In this document: positions 1 to 8,936 of the stretch, piece by piece | How positions within the stretch are numbered: position 1 is the first letter of the stretch | Layout: each line of letters begins with the position of its first letter | NCBI GenBank assembly: GCA_963704815.1 | Contig: CAVPHU010000001.1 | Location: 124,001-188,000 of the forward strand | Direction: 5' to 3' | From: DATKWD01 sp963704815 | GTDB taxonomy: Bacteria; Actinomycetota; Acidimicrobiia; Acidimicrobiales; Salinilacustritrichaceae | Length of the DNA: 64,000 nucleotides | Made by a program: the position numbers and the translations under genes | The notes under the pieces: model-generated | The model's database searches: none | Told to the model about the DNA's origin: nothing | What the model saw: only the letters and a program-made list of their open reading frames with translations

Positions 1-421
1 GCTGGCTGCGCTGCACGAACGCCATCTGGAGCTGCTGGCGGGCTTCGATCAGGGTGGGTTCTCCCTGGCCGAGTCGACCGCTGAGGTTGTCGACGATGGC
101 GGCGAGGGCGTCGATGGCGAGCTGCGCCTCTTCGAGCTTCGGGGGCTCGCTGGTGAGGTGGATGGCCGCGAGCTCGTAGATGCCCATGGCGTGGTTGGCC
201 ACCACATCGGCAGCGGGCGCCGAGGCGATCTGCTTGCGCACCTCCTCCATCTCCGACGCCATGGCCTCGACCCGGGCCCGCTCCTCGGGCGAGAGGTCCT
301 CGAGACTCGGGCCCTCGGGTGGGGTCCCGCCGGTGTCAGCGGCCGCGGGTTGGGCCGGTTCGGGCTGGCTCGGTTGGTTGGGTTCGACGGGGTGCTCGCC
401 CCCAGGGGTCCACAGGCTCAT
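1..421 (-). CDS. DUF1844-like protein, C-terminus outside window
   Basis: Reading down from an ATG at 421 gives an uninterrupted frame to the window edge, about 140 residues and still open. Residues 1-40 are a Pro/Ala/Glu-rich linker. A helical stretch follows with ELAAIHL, then AQLAIDALAAIVDNL and a Gln-rich segment. This helical layout, and the position divergent from infC, fit the short DUF1844 proteins that often sit beside infC-rpmI-rplT in actinobacteria. Its biochemical function is not known to me. It shares the intergenic space 422-724 with infC. Function is unassigned; that it is a real gene is likely from frame, codon use and context. Confidence 0.7.
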   Translation of the reverse strand, partial: MSLWTPGGEHPVEPNQPSQPEPAQPAAADTGGTPPEGPSLEDLSPEERARVEAMASEMEEVRKQIASAPAADVVANHAMGIYELAAIHLTSEPPKLEEAQLAIDALAAIVDNLSGRLGQGEPTLIEARQQLQMAFVQRSQ

Positions 422-453
422 GTAGGTGCTCCGATGTTCGATTGGGTTCGACA

Positions 454-484
454 TTGTCAGGGTCGGGGTGAAGGTGTGTACCCT
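454..484 (+). promoter_or_regulatory. Candidate promoter of infC-rpmI-rplT
   Basis: TTGTCA at 454-459 and TACCCT at 479-484 are separated by 19 nt, a little long for a housekeeping sigma factor. Transcription from here would leave a leader of roughly 235 nt before infC. No better pair was seen in the gap. Confidence 0.3.
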
Positions 485-724
485 AGGCGCCTGACAACCG
501 AGGGAAAGAGGGGCTCACGCTCCCACCCGGCCACCGATCGTCGATTTCATCATGGCGATCACGTGCGTCTCCGGGTCGCGAAGACCGTCGAGGTCCATCC
601 GTTCCCGGATGGAGCGAAGCGGGTGTCGGCTTTCCATGGACACTCGCCGCTCTCCGGTGAAGGTTCGCTCGGGCCACCGAAGACTCGACGGAGGAGGACC
701 CGTCTCATTGAGGAGTGATCGGCC
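485..724 (+). promoter_or_regulatory. Long infC leader, possible translational control region
   Basis: The gap 422-724 has no convincing gene. Its second half would be a 5' leader of about 240 nt if transcription starts near 490. The purine-rich segment 694-715 includes a GACGG...CCGTC arm pair around a GGAGGA and ends in the GGAG (712-715) that serves infC. infC-rpmI-rplT leaders are known sites of L20 or IF3 feedback in other bacteria. Whether this one is regulatory is inference only. Confidence 0.3.
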
Positions 725-1294
725 ATAGCGGCCCCCTCGGCAAACGACCCCCGGATCAACGATCGAATTCGCGCCCGCGAGGTGCGGGTCGTCGCTCCGG
801 ACGGAGAACAACTCGGCGTCAAGCCGCTTCCTGAGGCCTTGGCCATGGCGAAGCAGCTCGACCTCGACCTCGTCGAAGTCGCAGCTGCGGCAAACCCCCC
901 GGTTTGTCGCATCATGGACTTCGGCAAGTACAAGTACGAGGCGGCACAACGCGCCAAGGAATCGAGACGCAAGAGCAGCAGCATCTCGGTGAAGGAGATG
1001 AGATACCGGCCCAAGATCGGCGTCGGCGACTTCGACACCAAGACCCGCAAGGTCATCAAGTTCCTCGACGAGGGACACAAGGTGAAGGTGACCGTGGCCT
1101 TTCGAGGCCGCGAGATGCAGCATCCCGAGCTGGGACGCAAGCTGCTCGATGATGTGATCGAAGCCGTGGAGGACCACGGCCGCGTCGAGACCCATGCCCG
1201 CCACGAAGGTCGCCAGATGACCATGGTGTTGGGTCCCCAGAAGCAAGCCGGCAAGAAGAAGAAGAAGACCGACACGGTGACCGACGAGAGCTGA
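725..1294 (+). CDS. infC: Translation initiation factor IF-3, probable AUA start
   Basis: IF-3 binds the 30S subunit and proofreads initiator tRNA selection. The protein shows the N-domain PRINDRIR, then VRVVAPDGEQLG, the linker region, and the C-domain with YRPKIGVGDFDTK and a Lys-rich tail. A GTG at 782 would cut off the conserved PRINDRIR segment. The frame upstream is open back to a stop at 716-718 and contains no ATG, GTG or TTG. The only initiator-like codon with a well placed GGAG (712-715) is ATA at 725, giving 189 residues. Rare AUU/AUC/AUA starts are the classic autoregulatory device of infC, so this start is credible. First gene of the infC-rpmI-rplT operon. Confidence 0.9.
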   Translation: MAAPSANDPRINDRIRAREVRVVAPDGEQLGVKPLPEALAMAKQLDLDLVEVAAAANPPVCRIMDFGKYKYEAAQRAKESRRKSSSISVKEMRYRPKIGVGDFDTKTRKVIKFLDEGHKVKVTVAFRGREMQHPELGRKLLDDVIEAVEDHGRVETHARHEGRQMTMVLGPQKQAGKKKKKTDTVTDES

Positions 1295-1326
1295 GCGGTC
1301 GGCCCGATTCGAGAGAAGGAGACGAG

Positions 1327-1521
1327 ATGCCCAAGATGAAGAGTCACAAGGCGTCCCACAAGCGCTTCCGCAAGACCGGGAGCGGCAAGATCATGCGGCG
1401 CGGGGGCAACCGGCTGCACAAGTCCGAGCATCGCCCCACCCGGGTCATGAAGCGTCGCGAGACCGACCAGGAGGCGTCCGCCGCCGACCAGCCTCGCCTC
1501 AAGCGACTGCTCGAGAGCTGA
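1327..1521 (+). CDS. rpmI: Large subunit ribosomal protein bL35
   Basis: A 64-residue basic protein opening MPKMKSHKASHKRFRKTGSG, the standard bL35 N-terminus, followed by RRGGNRLHKSEHRPTR. Length matches the family. A GAAGGAG lies just upstream. It sits 32 nt after infC and 43 nt before rplT in the usual operon order. It is a structural component of the 50S subunit. Confidence 0.98.
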   Translation: MPKMKSHKASHKRFRKTGSGKIMRRGGNRLHKSEHRPTRVMKRRETDQEASAADQPRLKRLLES

Positions 1522-1564
1522 GCAGCGCAGTCCGTTTTCGTTCGAACTGAAGAAGGAGTCACCG

Positions 1565-1945
1565 ATGGCCAGAGTCAAGCGCGGTGTCAACAAGAAGAAG
1601 AGTCACAAGAAGGTGCTCAATCGCGCCAAGGGCTACTACGGCAACAAGAGCCGAAGCTTCCGTGCCGCGAACGAGCAGGTCATGCACAGTGGGCAGTACG
1701 CCTTCCGCGACCGCCGGGCCCGCAAGGGCCAGATGCGGCGACTGTGGATCCAGCGCATCAACGCCGGGTGCCGCCAACACGACCTCAGCTACAGCCGGTT
1801 CATCGCCGGCCTGCGGCTCGCCGAGATCGAGGTCGATCGCAAGGTGCTCGCCGACCTCGCCGTCACCGACGAGGCGACCTTCGGGTCCCTGGTCGAGACG
1901 GCGAAGGCCGCCCTCGAGGCCGCTCCGGTCGAAGCCAGCGCCTGA
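1565..1945 (+). CDS. rplT: Large subunit ribosomal protein bL20
   Basis: A 126-residue protein with the bL20 signatures MARVKRGVNKKKSHKK, AKGYYGNKSRSFR, RDRRARKGQMRRLWIQRIN and a C-terminal helical tail. bL20 binds 23S rRNA early in 50S assembly and represses its own operon in several bacteria. A GAAGGAG precedes the ATG. Third gene of the infC operon; the methyltransferase gene that follows starts 19 nt later and may be cotranscribed. Confidence 0.98.
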   Translation: MARVKRGVNKKKSHKKVLNRAKGYYGNKSRSFRAANEQVMHSGQYAFRDRRARKGQMRRLWIQRINAGCRQHDLSYSRFIAGLRLAEIEVDRKVLADLAVTDEATFGSLVETAKAALEAAPVEASA

Positions 1946-1964
1946 AACCTGAAACCGGCGCCCC

Positions 1965-2768
1965 GTGCCGACCATGCTGCGGGCCCCGATCGGTCTCAAG
2001 ACACTGCGACGCCTTGCGAGGCGTCGCAGTGCGCGTACCGAGGCCGGTTGCTTCGTGGTCGAAGGGGCGACGTCGGTCGCCGCCGCGGTCGCCGCGGGCC
2101 ACGATCTGGTCGAGGTGTTCGTCGGGCCCGACACCGACCCGGACCTCCTGGCGGAGCTCCGGGCCTCGGGCGCGCCGATCACCGAGGTCGACGCCGGTCG
2201 GCTCGACGGCATCGTCACCACCCGGTCACCGCAACCGGTGGCGGCCGTCGCGGTCACATCGGTGCGGCAGATCGACGAGCTCGATCCGATGGTCGACGAC
2301 CTGGTGCTGGTGCTCGTCGACGTGGGCGACCCGGGCAACGTCGGCACCCTGCTGAGGGTGGCCGAGGCCGCAGGGGCCTCGACGGTACTGTGCCTGGGCG
2401 AGTCCGCTGATCCGTTCAATCCGAAGGCGGTGAGGGCGTCGGCGGGGTCGGTCTTCTCGGTCGGCGTGGTGGTGGACAAGGAGGTGTTCGGGACGGTGCA
2501 GGCCCTGGGCGCGAAGGGATGGGCGGTCACGGCCACGTCGCCGCGTGCCGATCTCGCCTTCGACGAGGCCGATCTGGTCGTTCCCACCGCGCTGGTCCTC
2601 GGGTCCGAGCCCCACGGGCTTCCGACCCAACTCGAGTCCGCAGCGACCCGAACCGTACGGATTCCCATGGTCGGCCGGGCCGAATCGCTGAACGTGGCCA
2701 TGGCGGGCGCCGTGCTGTGCTTCGAGGCGGTGCGACAGCGCCGGGTGCGGGGCGGGTCCGATGCCTGA
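1965..2768 (+). CDS. TrmH/SpoU-family rRNA 2'-O-ribose methyltransferase
   Basis: SPOUT-class, SAM-dependent RNA ribose methyltransferase. An N-terminal substrate-binding region (residues 1-100, with GCFVVEGATSV) is followed by the SPOUT knot: motif 1 VDVGDPGNVGTLLRVAEAAG, motif 2 LGSEPHGLP, motif 3 IPMVGRAESLNVAMAGAV. Length, 267 aa, is typical. Start GTG 1965; ATG 1974 is an alternative. Homologues commonly lie between rplT and pheS in actinobacteria. The exact target nucleotide cannot be read from sequence. Its last 8 nt overlap the next gene, implying translational coupling. Confidence 0.92.
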   Translation: MPTMLRAPIGLKTLRRLARRRSARTEAGCFVVEGATSVAAAVAAGHDLVEVFVGPDTDPDLLAELRASGAPITEVDAGRLDGIVTTRSPQPVAAVAVTSVRQIDELDPMVDDLVLVLVDVGDPGNVGTLLRVAEAAGASTVLCLGESADPFNPKAVRASAGSVFSVGVVVDKEVFGTVQALGAKGWAVTATSPRADLAFDEADLVVPTALVLGSEPHGLPTQLESAATRTVRIPMVGRAESLNVAMAGAVLCFEAVRQRRVRGGSDA

Positions 2769-3768
2769 GTTCGAGCTGGATCTGCTTCCGGACCCCGTCG
2801 TGGTCGTCGACCGCACGCGCCGTCCCACCCGCTGGAACGAGGCAGCCGTCGATGTGTTCGGGGCCCTCGACCGGTCTCGGCCGATGGGCGACGCGTTCGA
2901 CATCCGCGACCTCGCCGGCGGCGCCGCGTTTCGCGACGACTGGCCGAGTCAGCATGGGCCGGTCGAGTGGACGGTGCGCAGCGGCGGCCGCGACCTCACC
3001 ACGTCGGTGACGGCCCGCCTACTCGGCGAGGCCGACGCTCCCGACGGCGCCGTCCTGATCGTGCGGCCCGTCGGCGAGGCCGACGGGCTCGCCATCGTCG
3101 CTGCGGTCAGCCACGAGCTCCGCAGTCCGCTCACCTCGATCAAGGGCTACACGTCGCTGCTGCTGAGTCGCTGGGACCACACGACCGACGAACACAAGCG
3201 CGAGATGCTCGAGGCGGTCAACCACGACGCCGGTCGAGTCGGCCGGCTCGTCGCCGAACTCCTCGACGTGAGTCGCATCGAGACGGGGCGACTCGTCCTG
3301 CACCGCTCGCTGGTCGACCTGCGGGCGATCACGGCGAGCGTCGTCGACCGCGTGCGGCTGGTGCACCACGATCTCGAATGTGCGATCGACTTCGACGACC
3401 CGTTCCCTCCGGTCTTCGCCGATCCCGACAAGGTCGAGCAGGTGATCACCAATCTCGTCGAGAACGCCGCCAAGTACGCAGACCCTCGGGGTGTCCGAGT
3501 CGTGGGGCGGGTTCGTCCCGACCACGTCGAGGTCGAGGTCCAGGACCAGGGCGACGGCATCGCGTCCGACGACCTGCCCCGCGTGTTCACCAAGTTCTTC
3601 CGCGCCGACCAGGGTCGCCCGAGCGGCTCGGGACTCGGCCTCTGGATCAGTCGCGGGCTCGCCGAGGCCCACGGCGGCACCCTCGATGCCCGTTCACAGA
3701 CCGGAGCGGGGTCGGAGTTCTGCTTCTCGTTGCCACGAGACGAGCGCGAATCAACTGGACCGTCCTGA
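2761..3768 (+). CDS. Orphan PAS-type sensor histidine kinase
   Basis: A soluble histidine kinase of 335 residues with no membrane span. Residues 1-105 look like a short PAS fold (PDPVVVVDRTRRPTRWNEAA). The dimerisation/phosphoacceptor helix has VSHELRSPLTSIKGY with His118. The ATPase domain shows the N box NLVENAAKYA (Asn235), G1 DQGDGI, F box FTKFF and G2 GSGLGLWISRGL. There is no response regulator next to it; it is wedged between an rRNA methyltransferase and pheS with an 8-nt upstream overlap. The signal is unknown. The cognate regulator must be elsewhere. Confidence 0.9.
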   Translation: MPEFELDLLPDPVVVVDRTRRPTRWNEAAVDVFGALDRSRPMGDAFDIRDLAGGAAFRDDWPSQHGPVEWTVRSGGRDLTTSVTARLLGEADAPDGAVLIVRPVGEADGLAIVAAVSHELRSPLTSIKGYTSLLLSRWDHTTDEHKREMLEAVNHDAGRVGRLVAELLDVSRIETGRLVLHRSLVDLRAITASVVDRVRLVHHDLECAIDFDDPFPPVFADPDKVEQVITNLVENAAKYADPRGVRVVGRVRPDHVEVEVQDQGDGIASDDLPRVFTKFFRADQGRPSGSGLGLWISRGLAEAHGGTLDARSQTGAGSEFCFSLPRDERESTGPS

Positions 3769-3794
3769 GCTGCCTGAGGCAGGGTGCGCACGTC

Positions 3795-4793
3795 ATGCTC
3801 GATGAGATCGCGACCATTGCGTCCGAGGCCGTTGCCAGTGCCGGCACCGCCGACGACCTCGACCAGCTGGGCGAGCTCCAGCGCGCCGTCCTCGGCAAGA
3901 AGGCACCCCTCAACGCGCTGAAGCGCAACCTGCGCAACCTGGGCCCCGACGAAGCGAAAGCGACGGGTCAGGCGATCAATGCGGCCCGCGCCCAGATCGA
4001 GGAGGCGTTCGCCGACCGTCGTCACGAGCTCGAGAAGGCGGCGCGTCGCGTACGACTCGACGCCGAGCGGCTCGATCTGACCGAGGTGGTCACGCCGCCG
4101 GTCGCCGGCCACCTGCACCTCGTCAGCCAGGCCATCGCCGAGCTCGAGGACACCTTCGTCGGGATGGGCTTCACCGTGGCCGAAGGCCCCGAGGTCGAGA
4201 CCGACTGGCACAACTTCGAGGCGCTCAACTTCCCGGCCCATCACCCGGCGCGCGACATGTACGACACGCTCTACGTGAAGCACGGTCCGCCGGGATCCAC
4301 CCTCTTGCGCACCCACACCTCACCGGTGCAGATCCGGGTCATGCTCGACCAGAAGCCGCCGGTCTACTCGGTGATGCCCGGCCGGGCGTTCCGTCAGGAC
4401 ACCGCGGATGCCACCCATCTGCCGGTGTTCCACCAGATCGAGGGGCTGGTCGTCGACCGCGGCATCACGTTCGGCGACCTGGCGGGCACCATCGATGCGT
4501 TCACCAAGGCCTACTTCGGCGGCGACTTCGGGTCACGGCTCCGGCCCTCGTACTTCCCCTTCACCGAACCGTCGGCCGAGTACGACATCCGCCGACCCGA
4601 CGGCACGTGGCTCGAGCTGGGGGGCTGCGGCATGGTGCACCCCAACGTGCTGCGCAACGTGGGCATCGACCCCGAGGAGTGGAGCGGCTTCGCCTTCGGC
4701 TTCGGGATCGACCGTCTCGCCACGACCCGACACGGCGTCGACGACCTGCGCGAGCTGATCACCAACGACATCCGCTTCCTGGAGCAGTTCTGA
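3795..4793 (+). CDS. pheS: Phenylalanine-tRNA ligase alpha subunit
   Basis: Catalytic subunit of the (alpha-beta)2 enzyme that charges tRNA-Phe. The N-terminal coiled-coil arm (residues 1-85) is followed by the class II core: ALNFPAHHPARD (motif 1 region), RTHTSPVQIR, VMPGRAFRQDTADATH (motif 2), and GGCGMVHPNVLRNVG with FAFGFGIDRLA (motif 3). The frame is open far upstream through the kinase gene, but ATG 3795 gives the normal length of 332 residues and follows a GAGG-like site near 3776. Its stop overlaps the pheT ATG by one base. Confidence 0.96.
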   Translation: MLDEIATIASEAVASAGTADDLDQLGELQRAVLGKKAPLNALKRNLRNLGPDEAKATGQAINAARAQIEEAFADRRHELEKAARRVRLDAERLDLTEVVTPPVAGHLHLVSQAIAELEDTFVGMGFTVAEGPEVETDWHNFEALNFPAHHPARDMYDTLYVKHGPPGSTLLRTHTSPVQIRVMLDQKPPVYSVMPGRAFRQDTADATHLPVFHQIEGLVVDRGITFGDLAGTIDAFTKAYFGGDFGSRLRPSYFPFTEPSAEYDIRRPDGTWLELGGCGMVHPNVLRNVGIDPEEWSGFAFGFGIDRLATTRHGVDDLRELITNDIRFLEQF

Positions 4794-7152
4794 TGAAGGT
4801 GCTCCTGTCATGGATGCGGGAGTTCGCACCCATCGAGGGCGACCCGGTCGCCATCGGTGAGGAGCTCAGCGACCTGGGTCTCGCGGTCGAGGAGATGGAA
4901 CACCTCGGATCGAAGCCTCGAGGGCATCGTCGTCGCCGAGGTTCTCGATCTCAGGCCACACCCCGATGCCGACAAGATCCAGCTGGTCGACGTCGATGCC
5001 GGCGATGGTGAGGCGCTGCAGATCTGCTGTGGAGCCTTCAACATGGCCGTCGGCGATCGGGTGCCCCTCGCCACCCTCGGCACCACGATGCCCGATGGTC
5101 TCGAGATCCAGCGGCGAAAGCTCCGGGGCGAGTGGTCCAACGGCATGTTGTGCTCGCCGAGCGAGCTCGGCCTCGGCGGCGACCACGGGCGGCATCCTGG
5201 TGCTCCCCGCCGGGCTCGACGCCGGCGTCCCGTTGGCCGAGGCCATGGGCATCGGCAACGACGTGCTCTACGACCTCGAGGTGAACCCGAACCGACCCGA
5301 CGCAATGTCGGTGGCCGGCGTCGCCCGCGACCTGGCAGCTCGGCTCGGCGTGCCCTTCGCCATCCCCCGACCGACGGTCCGAACCGGGGGCGATCCGCTC
5401 GACGGCTCGGTCAGCGTCGAGGTGCTCGACGGTCTCCGGTGCGGCCGCTTCGAATCGTGGGTCCTGCGCGACGTGACCGTCGGGGCCTCCGATCTGACGA
5501 TCTCGAGCCGCCTCACCCTGCTCGGCATGCGGCCCATCAACAGCCTCGTCGACGTGTCGAACTACGTGATGCTCGAGCTCGGCCGGCCCAACCACCCCTA
5601 CGACCTGGCGAAACTCGGCGGGCGCGGCCTCCGAGTACGCACGGCGACCGACGGCGAGACGATGGTCACCCTCGACGAGGTCGAGCGAACGTTCACCGAC
5701 GCCGATCTGCTGATCTGCGACGCCGAAGACGTCCCGGTGGGCATCGCCGGCGTGATGGGCGGCGCGGCGACCGAGATCGCGACCGACACCACCGATGTGC
5801 TGCTCGAGATGGCCTGGTTCGACCCGATTCCTCTCGCCCGTACCTCACGCCGCCTGGGCATCCGCACCGAGGCCTCGGCTCGCTTCGAGCAGGGGGTCGA
5901 TCCCGAGTCCGGCGAACTGGTGGCCCATCGCTTCGCCGAGTTGCTCGGTGCCACGGCGACGCTCGCGCCGGGCAAGATCGACGTGCTCGGCACGGTCCCC
6001 GAGCCGGCGCAGGTCCGGGTCCGCCCAGGGCGGGTCAACGCCATGCTGGGCAGCGACCTGTCGCTCGAGTCGATGGCCGATCTGCTCAGGCCGATCGAGT
6101 TCGGGGTCGAGGTCACCGACGACGGCGAGCTCGATGCGGTCGTCCCGTCGTTCAGGCCCGACACCGAGTCGGAGATCGACGTGATCGAGGAGATCGCGCG
6201 CCACCACGGCTACTCGAACATCGTGCGGACGCTGCCGAGAGGCGAACTGAGCGGCGGTCTGAGTCGTCGTCAGCGGGATCGGCGACGGGTGCGCGCCGCC
6301 CTGGCCGGCCTCGGCCTGGCCGAGGCGACGCCGATGCCGTTTCTCGCCCCCGGGCAGCTGACCCGCTGCGGGCTGCCCGACGTCGGTCTCGAGATCGCCA
6401 ATCCGCTCGTGGCCGAAGAATCGATCCTGCGCACGGCGCTGCTCCCCGGCCTGGTCCAGGCGGTGAGCTACAACGCCCGCCATCGGAACCACGGGATCGG
6501 GTTGTTCGAGATCGGGCACGTGTTCAAACCGCCTGCGGACGCCGATGCGCCGCTGCCCGACGAACGCGAACACGTGGCCGTGATCCTCGCGGGTCGCGAT
6601 GCCACCGAGGCCGTGCGTGCGTGGGGAACCCTGGCCGACCTCCTCCAGATCTCCGACGCCCGGGTGCGCAACCTCGAGATGCCCGGCCTCCATCCGACCC
6701 GCTCGGCCGTGGTCGAGGCCGGCGGCACGTCGGTAGGTTCGGTCGGGGAGATCGACCCCGACGTGCTCGACGTCCACGACATCCCCGAACGGGTGGCCTA
6801 CCTCGAGGTCGACCTCGGCACCATCCTCGACCTCCGCGTCGACGACAAGCCGTTCCGCCCGTTCAGCCTGTTCCCGAGCAGCGACATCGACCTCGCCTTC
6901 GAGGTCGATGTGTCCGTCGCGGCCGACGACGTCGAGGCGACGATTCGTGACGCCGGAGGAGCGCTGCTCTGGAGCGTGACCCTGTTCGACGTCTACCGCG
7001 GCGACGGCGTGGCGCCCGGGACGCGCAGCCTGGCCTACACGCTGCGCTTCCAAGCGCTCGACCGCACGCTGACCGACACCGAGGTCGCGGATGCCCGCCA
7101 GGCCTGCATCGACGCCGTGACCGCACGGCACGCGGCAACTCTTCGAGGCTGA
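4793..7152 (+). CDS. pheT: Phenylalanine-tRNA ligase beta subunit, two apparent frameshifts
   Basis: Beta subunit with tRNA-binding and editing domains. The reading path changes frame twice. MKVLLSWMREFAPIEG runs to about 4913, the next frame gives LEGIVVAEVLDLRPHPDADK and LCSPSELGLGG to about 5188, and the third frame carries ILVLPAGLDAG to the end. That last part includes the B3/B4 region (VNPNRPDAMSVAGVARDLA), B5 RTEASARFEQGVDPE and the C-terminal anticodon-binding fold. Each break is explained by one extra base (A near 4913, G near 5188). With both removed the product is 785 residues, normal for PheT. An essential gene is unlikely to be dead, so sequence errors are the simplest explanation. 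Confidence 0.9.
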
Positions 7153-7191
7153 GCGAACAGACGTTCGATCTCCCTGCTAGGGTCGCCCGCC

Positions 7192-7506
7192 GTGGAGTGG
7201 GATGACCTCGAGGCCTTCCAGGCCGACGATCGACGGCGGCAGGGTCTGTTGCTGGTCGAGTTCGGGTCGTTGTGGATGGCCGGGGTCGATGACGAGCCGT
7301 GGCGAGTGCAGTGGATCGAGGCAACCGGCGAACTGATCGCGGTGCAACGCGGGGCGGTCGACGGGCACGACGGTCCGGTCGTCCTGCTCGGGCGAAACCC
7401 GGTGCGCCACGAGGTCGAGCGCACGCTTCGTGGCTGGTGGCAGGTGTGCGGCCATCGTGGCTCACTTCCCTGGGTTCACCACCGCGGGCGAGATCTCGAC
7501 GGCTGA
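7192..7506 (+). CDS. Small conserved-looking hypothetical protein
   Basis: A 104-residue acidic protein of unknown function, rich in Trp and Val, with no membrane span or recognised motif. Support: a TAGGGT -10 hexamer at 7178-7183 lies 8 nt before GTG 7192, the leaderless pattern seen at many starts in this window, and codon use follows the genome. Its last 45 nt overlap the 3' end of the convergent MFS gene, which is tolerable for convergent genes but lowers confidence in the C-terminus. Confidence 0.5.
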   Translation: MEWDDLEAFQADDRRRQGLLLVEFGSLWMAGVDDEPWRVQWIEATGELIAVQRGAVDGHDGPVVLLGRNPVRHEVERTLRGWWQVCGHRGSLPWVHHRGRDLDG

Positions 7507-8862
7507 CTCGGAGTCCGCCTGGCCGCGGGGGGTCGAACGGATGGCCGACGCGGCCACGATTGCGCATCCACCCAGGAGCGCGCCGACCACGTAGGCGCGG
7601 CTGAACGACGACGCCTCACCGTCGCCGCCGTAGACCGCGGTGAGCACGGTGATGCCCATCGACGAGCCGATCTGGAAGGCCATCCGTTGCGCCGCCGAGG
7701 CGATCCCGAGGTTGTGTTCGTCGACCGAGTTGGCGAGCGTGGCGTTGAGGGGCGGTTGCGCCGTCCCGTTCCCGACCCCCTGCAGGGTCAGGCCGGCGAC
7801 GATGAGGGCGATGCTCTCGGTTCTCGCTCCGAGCACGAACAGCAGCAGGGCGACCGTGACGGCCGCCGCGCCGAAGATGGCAACCGGACGTTCGCCGATG
7901 CGGGTGGCGAGGCTGCCGCCGACGGGCGAGCTCGCGCTGAAGACCAGGGGCCGTATGAGCATGATGAGCGAGATCGCCGACACCGAGTAGCCGAAGACGT
8001 TGTCGACCAGCAGGGGAGCGAGCACGAAGCCGCCCATGTAGGCCGCACCCTGGAACACCGACGCAATCAGTGGCGAGCGGAAGTTGCGTCGCTCGAGGAA
8101 CTCGAGCGGGAGCAGCGGGGCGTCGGCGTGTCGCTCGGCGCGGACGAAGGCGGCGATGCCGATGGGTGCGAGGAGGGCAGCGGCGATCACCAACGGGTCG
8201 GAGAAGCCGCGGACCGGGGCCTGGTTGAACGCGAACATCATGGCTCCGGCCCCGATGGCCAGCGTGGCGGCGCCGGCGATGTCGAAGCGGACGTCGGCTG
8301 GCCGCCCGGTCGACTCGCGGAGGACCAGAGCGCCGACGGCGACGGCCACGGCACCCAGCACCGCCTGGATCACGAACAGGAGCTGCCATCCGAACGCGTC
8401 GACCAGCGGACCCCCGACGGCCAGGCCGAGCGCCGGCGAGCCGGCCGCGACGAGTGACCACCATCCCAGCGCCTTGACCCGGTCCTCCTTGTCGTAGACC
8501 GACATGATGAGGGCCATCGACGTCGGCTGGGTGGCCGCCCCGGTCACCTGGGCGAGGGTGCGGATGGTGATGAGGCTCGCCGCGTTCCAGGCGAGCGCCG
8601 TGCACCCGGCGAGCACGCTGGCGGCGGCGAACCCGATGAGGAACACGCGGCGATACCCGTGGAGGTCGCCCATCTTGCCCAACACCGGCAGGGCCAGTGC
8701 CGAGGCCAGGAGCGGCGCGCTGATGACCCAGGCGAGGGTCGTCTCCGAACTGCCCAGTTCGTCGGCGATCTCGCCGAGCGACACGGTCAGGATCGTCACC
8801 GGGAACGTCGTGGCGAACATGCCGGTCAACGCGGTCAGCAGCACGCGGCGTTGATACGGCAC
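7462..8862 (-). CDS. MFS drug-efflux transporter, DHA2-like
   Basis: A 466-residue integral membrane protein with about 14 hydrophobic segments. The N-terminal half has ISAPLLASALALPVLGKMGD, with the loop 2-3 MFS motif GKMGDLHGYRR, and WWSLVAAGSPALGLAVGGPL resembling the antiporter motif C of proton-coupled exporters. It probably exports small toxic compounds in exchange for protons; the substrate is unknown. Start GTG 8862 sits 8 nt from a TATCCT hexamer (8871-8876 on the complement), suggesting a leaderless message. It is divergent from argC across a 74-nt gap, and no dedicated regulator is adjacent. Confidence 0.88.
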   Translation of the reverse strand: MPYQRRVLLTALTGMFATTFPVTILTVSLGEIADELGSSETTLAWVISAPLLASALALPVLGKMGDLHGYRRVFLIGFAAASVLAGCTALAWNAASLITIRTLAQVTGAATQPTSMALIMSVYDKEDRVKALGWWSLVAAGSPALGLAVGGPLVDAFGWQLLFVIQAVLGAVAVAVGALVLRESTGRPADVRFDIAGAATLAIGAGAMMFAFNQAPVRGFSDPLVIAAALLAPIGIAAFVRAERHADAPLLPLEFLERRNFRSPLIASVFQGAAYMGGFVLAPLLVDNVFGYSVSAISLIMLIRPLVFSASSPVGGSLATRIGERPVAIFGAAAVTVALLLFVLGARTESIALIVAGLTLQGVGNGTAQPPLNATLANSVDEHNLGIASAAQRMAFQIGSSMGITVLTAVYGGDGEASSFSRAYVVGALLGGCAIVAASAIRSTPRGQADSESAVEISPAVVNPGK

Positions 8863-8901
8863 GGGACCCGAGGATAACGGTCGTTACCATCCGGAACGGG
8901 T

Positions 8902-8930
8902 TTGGATGATTATTCAGCACTACGTATGAT
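8902..8930 (+). promoter_or_regulatory. argC promoter with candidate ArgR box
   Basis: TTGGAT (8902-8907), a 17-nt spacer and TATGAT (8925-8930) form the best promoter in the window. The spacer contains ATGATTATTCAG (8906-8917), which resembles an arginine-repressor half site (ATNATTCA type). A bound repressor would cover the -35 to -10 gap. Transcription would begin at about 8937, on the argC GTG itself. The ArgR-box call is inference. Confidence 0.6.
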
Positions 8931-8936
8931 CATCGA

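Noticed and set aside
2967..4793. A 608-aa pheS with a long N-terminal extension
   Set aside because: The extension is an Arg/Pro-rich out-of-frame reading of the kinase gene; pheS homology begins at ATG 3795.
5845..7131. Long antisense frame of 428 aa over pheT
   Set aside because: Typical GC-driven shadow; low-complexity His/Arg/Gly/Asp composition and no motif.
7687..8457. A plus-strand frame of 256 aa over the MFS gene
   Set aside because: Antisense shadow of hydrophobic codons giving Glu/Arg/Gly strings.
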